Assembly: GCA_025963815.1 (NCBI GenBank)
Contig: JAOQAA010000083.1
Coordinates: 1-7,060, forward strand
Direction: 5' to 3'
DNA: 7,060 nucleotides
Source: Capsulimonas sp.
GTDB lineage: Bacteria > Armatimonadota > Armatimonadia > Armatimonadales > Capsulimonadaceae
Position 1 is the first letter of the stretch, and each line of letters starts with the position of its first letter. Made by a program: the position numbers and the translations under genes. The notes under the pieces are model-generated. The model saw only the letters and a program-made list of their open reading frames with translations, made no database searches and was not told the origin of the DNA. Positions 1-5,681 of the stretch are shown piece after piece.

Positions 1-617
1 GTCCAGGTCACCGCAGCTGTGCCCGTGGAAGCAGTCGTGGAGGCAACGCCGGACCAAACACTTTCGGTTACGCTGGTGGGCGTCCAGTCGATGCGGCAAG
101 TCGCCACAGTCCCTGAGGTCCAGTTCCACAGATTTGAAGAATTGACGCCCTTCGTCCCTCCCGTCGCCGGGAAGATGTTGAAGTCGCCGTTGTTTACGTT
201 TGTGCTCACGTTCCATTTCGAGAACTCGACATCGATTTCGTTCGTTCCGTCCGCTCCAATGCCATGGGTCGGTCCATACGTGAAGCCGCCCAGGACTACC
301 TGCGGCTCAAACGTGGTGAGGGGGCCGGAGAACACCCAGTAGTAACTGCCAAAACCCAGATTGGAACTCGTGCCAAGCTCCGCGCCGGTCCAGACGCCGC
401 CGGAACTGGTCATCTTCAAATGAAGATCCCCGCTGCCGTCCACGGAGACATTGCTGACGTTGCCCGAGACAATCCCGGAGCCGATGCCGTTGCCGGTATT
501 CACATCCCACAAATAACCCGCCCAGGTAACGGTCGCCGCTTGAACCGGCAATATGGTGGCGGCCGACAGTGCGATGACTCCTAGCGCCGATCTAAAAATC
601 CGACGAATCTGTTTCAT
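1..617 (-). CDS. Secreted GH16-like (concanavalin A-fold) glycan-active protein, C-terminus cut by window edge
   Basis: I translated this frame by hand: from the ATG at 617 it stays open for 205 codons to base 1, so the gene continues to the left of the window. Residues 1-27 form a signal peptide (basic MKQIRRIFRS, then a hydrophobic stretch ending VQA), so the product should be exported. Residues 127-132 read EIDVEF, which fits the GH16 catalytic pattern ExDxE in its form without the extra bulge residue; E127 would be the nucleophile and E131 the acid/base. The protein aligns without gaps to the neighbouring gene at 801-1823: about 79% identity over residues 28-191 and complete identity over 139-191. 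An AAGGGG ribosome-binding site sits at 625-630, 7 bases before the ATG, and a palindromic operator lies 126 bases upstream. The GH16 assignment rests on motif and length only, and the substrate is unknown. Whether it carries an Fn3 tail like its neighbour cannot be seen. Confidence 0.8.
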   Translation of the reverse strand, partial: MKQIRRIFRSALGVIALSAATILPVQAATVTWAGYLWDVNTGNGIGSGIVSGNVSNVSVDGSGDLHLKMTSSGGVWTGAELGTSSNLGFGSYYWVFSGPLTTFEPQVVLGGFTYGPTHGIGADGTNEIDVEFSKWNVSTNVNNGDFNIFPATGGTKGVNSSNLWNWTSGTVATCRIDWTPTSVTESVWSGVASTTASTGTAAVTW

Positions 618-743
618 ACATTTACCCCTTGCACTCGCTGAGCGCCGTGCGTTATGCTCTATCCCTCTGCGTCAAACCAATTCAGCAGGCCTCCTTCCAT
701 TCGGTCATAATAACTCTGCGTCTTGTTTAGCCTGTTAAATTTC
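618..743 (-). promoter_or_regulatory. Long 5' leader of the left GH16-like gene
   Basis: About 126 bases separate the operator from the ATG at 617, so the transcript probably has an untranslated leader of roughly 100 bases or more. Read on the minus strand it holds a possible 8-codon reading frame, MTEWKEAC then stop, and inside it a perfect Shine-Dalgarno-like AAGGAGG (690-696) that is not followed by any useful open frame. The true ribosome-binding site of the gene is AAGGGG at 625-630. I see no strong hairpin and no known riboswitch. A regulatory role for the leader is only a possibility. Confidence 0.35.
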
Positions 744-757
744 ACTATACGTATAGT
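744..757. promoter_or_regulatory. Palindromic LacI-family operator, copy 1 (ACTATACGTATAGT)
   Basis: This is a perfect 14-bp palindrome with a central CG step, the usual centre of LacI-family operators, where the hinge-helix leucines insert. It is identical to the copy in front of the lacI-type gene. It lies 43 bases after the stop of the right GH16-like gene and upstream of the left one. On the minus strand a TATAAA (761-766) sits 3 bases before it and TACTAT overlaps its start; either could be the -10 element, but I found no convincing -35. A repressor bound here would cover the promoter region of the left gene. Confidence 0.8.
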
Positions 758-800
758 ATTTTTATAACCACGCAGATCGCACGATACATTCATCGCGCTG

Positions 801-1823
801 TTACTTCGGAACGGACACGACTACGTTCGATTGTCCGCTGACGCCGGCGCTGTTAACCGCGGCTACCTTGTAGAAGTATCGGTTGCCGGTCGTCAGCCCA
901 TAATCCGTATAGCTCGCGGCGGCAACGCCCGTGGCGACTGGCGTCGCGGCCACGGTCCCGATGCTATAGCCACGGTAGATGTTGTATGAGGTCGCGCCGC
1001 TGCCGGCCGTCCAGTTGAGCGTAGTCAGATGCGGGCCAGGCGCTGCGCTGAGATCCGAGGGAGCGCCCGGAAGCGACGGGGCGGGAATATATTGGAAGCT
1101 CTTGACCGTAACATCCATGGCCTGGGTCGGGGCAGATCCATAGGTCCACAGATTGAACAGAAATGGGACCGCCGCCTGTGGAATGGCGCTCGCGGCGCCG
1201 TTGTAGATCCACTTCACCTTCGCAGAGCTTGTGGGAGCGTTGACATCCACGACACCGGACCAAACACTTTCGGTCACGCTGGTAGGCGTCCAGTCGATAC
1301 GGCAAGTCGCAACCGTCCCCGAAGTCCAGTTCCAGAGGTTCGAAGAATTGACGCCCTTTGTCCCTCCCGTCGCCGGAAAGATATTGAAATCGCCGTTGTT
1401 GACGTTGGTGGCCACATTCCATTTGGAGAACTCGATATCGATCTCGTTCGATGCGTCCTTCCCGATCCCGGCAGCCGGTCCATACGTAAAGGCTCCTAAG
1501 ACTACCTGCGGCTCAAACGTGGTCAGGGGAGCGTCGAAGATCCAGTAGTAACTTCCAAAACCCAGGTTCTTCGAGGTTCCAAGCTCGGCGCCGGTCCAGA
1601 CTCCGTTTGCGTTACTCAGCTTCAAATGAAGATCTCCACTGTCGTCCACAAGGACATTACTCAGATTGCCTTTGACGGTTCCATCGCCGACCCGATCGCT
1701 CTGGGTCACGTTCCACGTGTACCCGGCCCAATCGATGGTCTGCGCGTTAACCGTCATAACGCTGGCGACCAGGAGCGTGGCGACGCTCAATACTGAGACG
1801 AACTGATGCTGCAATGGTTTCAA
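801..1823 (-). CDS. Secreted GH16-like protein with C-terminal fibronectin type III domain
   Basis: The product has 340 residues. Residues 1-27 are a signal peptide (hydrophobic core about 8-23, cleavage expected after VNA). Residues about 28-246 form a concanavalin A-type beta-sandwich with the GH16-like motif EIDIEF at 127-132 (E127, D129 and E131 as candidate catalytic residues). A proline-rich linker (about 247-254) leads to an Fn3 domain at about 253-339, recognisable by LNWTA, SYNIYR, YTDYGL and YFYKVAAVN; such domains are common spacers in secreted glycanases. The start is TTG: AAGGAG lies 6 bases upstream, the signal peptide begins there, and no ATG or GTG lies closer in frame. The paralogue at 1-617 has the same residue numbering through position 191. 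The gene has its own operator at 1861-1874, so it is probably induced with the catabolic genes. The GH16 family call is by motif; a lectin-like or otherwise divergent clan member is possible, and the polymer attacked is not known. Confidence 0.82.
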   Translation of the reverse strand: MKPLQHQFVSVLSVATLLVASVMTVNAQTIDWAGYTWNVTQSDRVGDGTVKGNLSNVLVDDSGDLHLKLSNANGVWTGAELGTSKNLGFGSYYWIFDAPLTTFEPQVVLGAFTYGPAAGIGKDASNEIDIEFSKWNVATNVNNGDFNIFPATGGTKGVNSSNLWNWTSGTVATCRIDWTPTSVTESVWSGVVDVNAPTSSAKVKWIYNGAASAIPQAAVPFLFNLWTYGSAPTQAMDVTVKSFQYIPAPSLPGAPSDLSAAPGPHLTTLNWTAGSGATSYNIYRGYSIGTVAATPVATGVAAASYTDYGLTTGNRYFYKVAAVNSAGVSGQSNVVVSVPK

Positions 1824-1829
1824 GATCTG

Positions 1830-1835
1830 CTCCTT
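1830..1835 (-). promoter_or_regulatory. Ribosome-binding site that fixes the TTG start at 1823
   Basis: The minus strand reads AAGGAG, then six bases (CAGATC), then TTG. This is a near-ideal Shine-Dalgarno sequence and spacing. The next in-frame ATG is codon 23, which would remove almost the whole signal peptide, so TTG is the likely start. Confidence 0.75.
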
Positions 1836-1860
1836 GGAGACGCTCGTTCGTCGCGAACAA

Positions 1861-1874
1861 GCTATACGTATAGT
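1861..1874. promoter_or_regulatory. Palindromic LacI-family operator, copy 2 (one mismatch)
   Basis: The plus strand reads GCTATACGTATAGT. The inner 12 bases are a perfect palindrome, and 13 of 14 positions match copies 1 and 3; the outermost A is replaced by G. It lies 37 bases before the TTG start of the Fn3-bearing GH16-like gene and 34 bases after the stop of the NagB-like gene. On the minus strand TACTAT overlaps the operator and could serve as a -10, with a weak TTGCGT 18 bases further upstream. A small hairpin (1846-1858, 5-bp stem GTTCG/CGAAC) lies between operator and ribosome-binding site. Confidence 0.75.
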
Positions 1875-1908
1875 AAAATTAAACGGCGGCCTTACGCAAA
1901 TATCCTAA

Positions 1909-2715
1909 TTATCGGCGGGGGGGTAATGCCGGCAGGAGTGGGCTTTGTCGCATCAGTGTCTCCCCTGCGCGCGTTCTGAGCAGCGACGCCGCTGGGTGAT
2001 CCAGATAAAGCGTGACTGCGGGATGGTCCTGCAATATCGATGCCGGAACGTCCGTCGTGACCGGGCCTTGAACGGTGTCGCGGACAGCGCCGGCCTTGCG
2101 TTTGTCCAGGACGGTGCAAACAATCCGTCGGGCCTGGAAGATCTGCGGCGCCGACATCGAGATCGCCTTGGTGGGAACATCGTCGAGTGCCGGAAACCAT
2201 CCCTCGCCTAGTTGTTGGCGACGGCAAGCTTCGTCGAGGTCGACAACGAGGTACGCCTCGCGAGTTGTAAAATCCGCCGGCGGATCGTTGAAGGCGATAT
2301 GGCCATTCTCGCCGATCCCGATGAAAGCCACATCGGTGGGAGATTGATTGAGAAGGTCGCCTATTCGGCGGCACTCGAATTTGAGATCATTGTCCGCCTG
2401 GATGAAATGGAAGTCCGCCAGCGGCTGAGGTAGGACATTGATGAAGCGCTCCGTGAGAAACCGTCGGAACGACGCCGGATGCGTCGGCGGCAGGCCAACG
2501 TATTCGTCGAGGTGAAACGCCGTGACTTTGCTCCAATCGATTTCTGGAGACGTCACCAATTCCGCGAACATCTCAAACTGTGAGGCTGCGGCGGCTAACA
2601 CAATCTGCGCGGTTCCCTCTCTGTCAATCGCCTGCCGGATCTGCTGCGCGCCCTCGCGCGCCGCTTTGACGCCGGCGTCCTGTTTTGTTTCACTGATGTC
2701 AATTTTCATTTTCAT
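1909..2715 (-). CDS. NagB-like glucosamine-6-phosphate deaminase/isomerase family protein
   Basis: The 268-residue product belongs to the NagB/6-phosphogluconolactonase family, whose deaminases convert glucosamine-6-phosphate to fructose-6-phosphate and ammonia in the cytoplasm. Visible motifs are HLDEYVGL at 68-75 (D70 matches the E. coli catalytic D72), GIGENGHIAFND at 133-144 (H139 matches H143) and GPVTTDVPASIL at 217-228, the family's phosphate/sugar-binding tail. Relative to E. coli, D141 is Asn (N137), as I recall from Gram-positive NagB, and E148 is Asp (D144). Length is normal (E. coli 266). The ATG at 2715 overlaps the TGA of the preceding gene as ATGA, and AGGA lies 8 bases upstream, so translation is probably coupled; ATG at 2709 is a weaker alternative. 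It likely belongs to the lacI-type operon started at about 4632. Family membership is sure; the exact substrate, GlcN6P or another amino-sugar phosphate, is not. Confidence 0.85.
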   Translation of the reverse strand: MKMKIDISETKQDAGVKAAREGAQQIRQAIDREGTAQIVLAAAASQFEMFAELVTSPEIDWSKVTAFHLDEYVGLPPTHPASFRRFLTERFINVLPQPLADFHFIQADNDLKFECRRIGDLLNQSPTDVAFIGIGENGHIAFNDPPADFTTREAYLVVDLDEACRRQQLGEGWFPALDDVPTKAISMSAPQIFQARRIVCTVLDKRKAGAVRDTVQGPVTTDVPASILQDHPAVTLYLDHPAASLLRTRAGETLMRQSPLLPALPPRR

Positions 2716-3566
2716 TCTTGATTTCCTACGAGATCGATCAGCTTTTCAAGACATAAACGGCTGGCCGCCTCCTTTGACCACGAGCCTTCATAGTGCGTTT
2801 CCAAGGACAGATAACCGGCGTACCCGGATTTCTTCAGAGCGCTCAGCTGTCCGAGATAATCGATATCCCCCTCGCCCACGACCGCCCATTCGGGCGATTT
2901 TTTTCCCGGCGCCATCCGGTAGTCTTTCACATGCACGTGAGCGATCAAATCACTGACCGCATGGTAGCCGCGTGGATACGGCTCGTCGCCGTCGAGAAAT
3001 GCGTTGCCGGGATCCCAAATCGCCTTGACGGAATCCGAATCGATCCGGCGCAAAACCCTGCCCAGTTGTTCGCCAGTCCCGATATAACAGGCGCCCTCAT
3101 TCTCAATGCCAAGGACAATGCCGGCGCTCGCGGCAGTCGCCGCAGGCTCCCGAAAGGCGTCAACGATCGTATCTTCGACCTCTGGGGTCATCTCGCCGCG
3201 CCGCCAGAATGAGAAGACCCGCACCAGAGATGCATCAAAGAAATGCGCCGCTTCAATGGCTCGCGCAAGAACGTCCGCCTGCCCATCCAGACCGCGCACT
3301 TCGGCATTGTGCAGCCTTCCCGCAGGCGTGTGAGACGGATCGCCTGGCAGGTCGCACTTGTAGAACGGCGAAGCAATACCGGCGACAGTGATTCCCTGTC
3401 GTGCAAAGATATCTTTTGCACGACGCCAGTATTTGACCGGCGCATCCACGATGTTCTTGTCCCAAATCTGCCTGAGCTCCGCGACTCGAACGCCGCAGTC
3501 CGACATCACCGCCGCCGCGCGTTCGGGATCGCTGTCGATCTCATCCGTAATCACCGCTACTTCCAT
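2712..3566 (-). CDS. Sugar phosphate isomerase/epimerase-like TIM-barrel protein
   Basis: The 284-residue product belongs to the xylose isomerase-like TIM-barrel (AP endonuclease 2) family. Candidate metal ligands fall in the expected order: E155 in GIENEG, D185 in WDPGN, H210/H212 in AHVHVKD, and E256 in LSLETH. The GEGDIDY segment (231-237) is also typical. There is no signal peptide, so it should act in the cytoplasm, either interconverting keto-sugars or sugar phosphates or epimerising a sugar. The family is too broad to name a substrate. The start at 3566 is preferred because MEVAVITDEI opens the first barrel strand and a GGAAAGG sequence lies upstream; the 44 extra in-frame codons up to 3698 would run into the regulator gene. 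It follows the regulator by 32 bases and overlaps the NagB-like gene by 4 bases, so the three appear to be one operon. Confidence 0.82.
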   Translation of the reverse strand: MEVAVITDEIDSDPERAAAVMSDCGVRVAELRQIWDKNIVDAPVKYWRRAKDIFARQGITVAGIASPFYKCDLPGDPSHTPAGRLHNAEVRGLDGQADVLARAIEAAHFFDASLVRVFSFWRRGEMTPEVEDTIVDAFREPAATAASAGIVLGIENEGACYIGTGEQLGRVLRRIDSDSVKAIWDPGNAFLDGDEPYPRGYHAVSDLIAHVHVKDYRMAPGKKSPEWAVVGEGDIDYLGQLSALKKSGYAGYLSLETHYEGSWSKEAASRLCLEKLIDLVGNQE

Positions 3567-3598
3567 CTGATTATTTGCCTTTCCCACATTCAAACACG

Positions 3599-4606
3599 TC
3601 AGCTTGTCTCCCGGCTCACAACAGAGCAGGGCAGTATTGTCTGTTCGGGCTTCCAATCGTCGGGCTGCTGCAAGCGATAGATCATTCGCTCCAAGCACAA
3701 TCGTCCGATCTTATCGAACGGCATCGCCACGCTGGTGATTGTCGGCAGAATGATGTCGCAAAGCGCCGAGTTGTCGAATCCCACAATAGCGATGTCTTCC
3801 GGAACTTTCATCCCCGCCGCCTGGCACGCCTGCAATGCGCCAACGGCGATGTTGTCGTCCGCGGCGAAGATCGCGTCGGGCCGATGCGATGCAATCAAGT
3901 TGCGGGCGGCTTCACGGCCAGACGGGGCCGTATACTCGCCATACACGATCATCGCTGGGTCGTACTCGACCTGCATCTCCTCATGTGCGCGCAGAAACCC
4001 GGCAACGCGCTTGCGGGTAGCGTTGTTGTTCTCGTCCGATCCGATAAACGCCAGACGGCGTCGTCCCTGGCTCAGCAGATGGCGCGTGGCGATCAATCCA
4101 CCCTGAACGTGGTCGGGCAAGACACTGTCAACCATGGCGAGGTTCGGCGGAGACGTGTACGCGAGTAATATCGGGATCCGAGCGGCGCCGAGCGCCTCCA
4201 CGATGGCGGGGTCCAGATTATCCGTTGACGAGACGAAGATAATCCCGTCCATTCGTCTTGCGGTCAGGTCCTGAAGATCCAGCATCGCTTCTTTTGGCTC
4301 TCGGCCTTGCAGCGCGAGCACGAGCCGATAATTATAGGAGCGCGCCGCTTCTTCAATCGCGGCAATAATAGGGATCGACGTGCTGAAATTGAATTCGTTG
4401 AAGAGAATGCCGATTGTGTAAGATCGGCTGGTCGCCAAGCCTCGCGCCATGATGTCGGGTGTATACCCAAGCTCAAGCGCCGTATTGAGTACGTGCTCAC
4501 GCGTCTTGTCGCTGACTCGGCGCGAATTATTGAACACGTAAGAGACAGTAGGCCAGGAGACACCGGCCGCCTTGGCCACTTCCTTCATCGTCGGTTTGTT
4601 TTTCAT
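3599..4606 (-). CDS. LacI-family transcriptional regulator, probable repressor of this locus
   Basis: The product from the ATG at 4606 has 335 residues, the usual size. Residues 6-53 are the helix-turn-helix (TMKEVAKAAGVS, then WPTVSYVFNN), followed by the hinge with ARGLATS at 54-60, whose L57 matches the leucine that inserts into the operator centre. Residues about 62-330 are the periplasmic-binding-protein-like effector domain, with FAADDNIAVGAL at 247-258 and IVGFDNS at 274-280. The specificity positions equivalent to LacI Y17, Q18 and R22 are W18, P19 and Y23 here, an unusual set. An earlier in-frame ATG at 4657 lies inside the promoter spacer and is rejected. The gene has its own promoter and a perfect operator, so it probably represses itself, the two downstream genes and both GH16-like genes. 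The inducer is probably a sugar or sugar phosphate from the pathway; this is inference. Confidence 0.9.
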   Translation of the reverse strand: MKNKPTMKEVAKAAGVSWPTVSYVFNNSRRVSDKTREHVLNTALELGYTPDIMARGLATSRSYTIGILFNEFNFSTSIPIIAAIEEAARSYNYRLVLALQGREPKEAMLDLQDLTARRMDGIIFVSSTDNLDPAIVEALGAARIPILLAYTSPPNLAMVDSVLPDHVQGGLIATRHLLSQGRRRLAFIGSDENNNATRKRVAGFLRAHEEMQVEYDPAMIVYGEYTAPSGREAARNLIASHRPDAIFAADDNIAVGALQACQAAGMKVPEDIAIVGFDNSALCDIILPTITSVAMPFDKIGRLCLERMIYRLQQPDDWKPEQTILPCSVVSRETS

Positions 4607-4615
4607 AAGCTCAAC

Positions 4616-4629
4616 ACTATACGTATAGT
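4616..4629. promoter_or_regulatory. Palindromic LacI-family operator, copy 3 (ACTATACGTATAGT), autoregulatory
   Basis: This is a perfect 14-bp palindrome identical to copy 1. It begins about 10 bases downstream of the -10 element at 4640-4645, so it covers roughly +3 to +16 of the predicted transcript, the classic position for a repressor that blocks RNA polymerase. It lies 9 bases before the ATG of the regulator, so a bound regulator would also control the isomerase-like and NagB-like genes behind it. Confidence 0.85.
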
Positions 4630-4639
4630 AGATTGTCTG

Positions 4640-4669
4640 ATTATAACTGATTATCAATCGTCATGTCAA
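4640..4669 (-). promoter_or_regulatory. Near-consensus sigma70 promoter of the lacI-type operon
   Basis: On the minus strand TTGACA (4664-4669) and TATAAT (4640-4645) are both perfect matches, separated by 18 bases. A start near 4632 would give a leader of about 26 bases. The promoter lies in the 91-base gap after the deacetylase gene, so the regulator can be transcribed apart from the upstream kinase-dehydrogenase-deacetylase genes, though read-through is possible. A 5-bp hairpin between the deacetylase stop and the -35 is too weak to call a terminator. Confidence 0.8.
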
Positions 4670-4697
4670 GACAAATTCGCTGAGCGAAATGCGCGCC

Positions 4698-5651
4698 TTA
4701 TGCCTCCTTGGATCCCGTAATCGCCCGGCGCGGATTGTGCGAAGTCAATCGCAGCGCCTCTTCTTCCGTCAATCCACACGCCGATCTCAAGTTGTCAAAC
4801 GCCTTGGGCATCGTGACGACGGACCCAATGAGATGCGATCCATCCGGCGCCATGGCGACCAGATCCTCCCCAATCGTGACGTCCCAATCGAAGTATTGAT
4901 AGCGGCCCGGTCCCAATCCCGCCGGCGCGACGGCGTCCGTGACCACGATGGCGCGTTCGGGCCCAACGGCTCGGAGGTAATTCGACAGCGCCGGAAAAGC
5001 AATGTGCGCGCCGTCGGCGATAAAACACACCCACAGTCGGTCGGACAGACTCAAAGCCCGCTGAATAATATTATCGTGGCGATGTAATAACATTGGCGTA
5101 GCGTTTCCAAGATGCGTGAACATGGAGAGGCCGGCGTCAATGGCGCGGCTCAGTTCATTAAGGCTCGGATTGCAGTGGCCGGCGGAGACAACCACCTGGG
5201 AATCCACAAGCATCTTCGTCACGCTTTGCCCATTGTCGTATTCCGGCGCCAGTGTGACCAGCCGAACCAATCCAGCCCCGGCATCTAGCAGACGTGACAT
5301 ATCGCCGGCATTAGGCGTACGGATAGCGTGGGCCGGATGGGCGCCACGATAACCCGTCTCCGGACTCAGAAACGGTCCTTCGATATGAAGACCATAAATC
5401 AGACGCCGGGCGATCGGCGACTCCTCGCGCAGACGAACCAGATTTGCCAGACGGCTCGCCATTTTATCCAGATCATCCGTGATAATCGTGGCGAGGAGTC
5501 CTTCGACCCCGTCGCGCTCCATACGCTCGCACACACTGTGCAGCATCTCCGCAGTCAGTCCGTCGCTGTTGAAATCGACGCCCGCATAGCCATTGACCTG
5601 CAAGTCGAAGAACGCTCGATTATTCGTTTCCGGGTTTTCGTGTTTCAGCAT
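4698..5651 (-). CDS. nagA: N-acetylglucosamine-6-phosphate deacetylase-like amidohydrolase, short form
   Basis: The 317-residue product carries the NagA motif series: DLQVNG at 16-21, HIEGPF at 89-94 (metal ligand E91), SAGH at 156-159 (H159), THLGNAT at 179-185 (H180), IADGAHI at 211-217 (H216) and VVTDAVAPAG at 236-245 (catalytic D239). NagA removes the acetyl group from N-acetylglucosamine-6-phosphate in the cytoplasm, giving the substrate of NagB. E. coli NagA has about 380 residues; here the strand leading to DLQVNG begins almost at the start, so the N-terminal half of the small beta domain is missing and the C-terminus is short. All catalytic positions remain, so it may be an intact compact subfamily. 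The gene follows the dehydrogenase by 30 bases. The ribosome-binding site before the ATG is weak. Activity on another N-acetylated sugar phosphate is possible. Confidence 0.85.
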   Translation of the reverse strand: MLKHENPETNNRAFFDLQVNGYAGVDFNSDGLTAEMLHSVCERMERDGVEGLLATIITDDLDKMASRLANLVRLREESPIARRLIYGLHIEGPFLSPETGYRGAHPAHAIRTPNAGDMSRLLDAGAGLVRLVTLAPEYDNGQSVTKMLVDSQVVVSAGHCNPSLNELSRAIDAGLSMFTHLGNATPMLLHRHDNIIQRALSLSDRLWVCFIADGAHIAFPALSNYLRAVGPERAIVVTDAVAPAGLGPGRYQYFDWDVTIGEDLVAMAPDGSHLIGSVVTMPKAFDNLRSACGLTEEEALRLTSHNPRRAITGSKEA

Positions 5652-5681
5652 TTTGATTCTTTATCGAGCCTACAGGACTCA

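Noticed and set aside
19..342. Plus-strand open frame of 107 codons that resembles another plus-strand frame at 1231-1548
   Set aside because: Both are antisense to the same part of the two GH16-like paralogues. Their similarity is a by-product of the coding similarity on the minus strand.
1480..1490. In-gene sequence CCATACGTAAA resembling half of the operator
   Set aside because: It is not a palindrome, lies in coding sequence, and the left paralogue has the similar coding sequence CCATACGTGAA.
1917..1923. Run of seven G (C on the coding strand) as a phase-variation site
   Set aside because: It falls in the last few codons of the NagB-like gene, where a slip would change only the tail.
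4676..4690. Hairpin TTCGC-TGA-GCGAA after the deacetylase stop, as a terminator
   Set aside because: The stem is only 5 bp and the following tract on the minus strand (TTTGTCTT) is a poor U-run, so I do not call a terminator.
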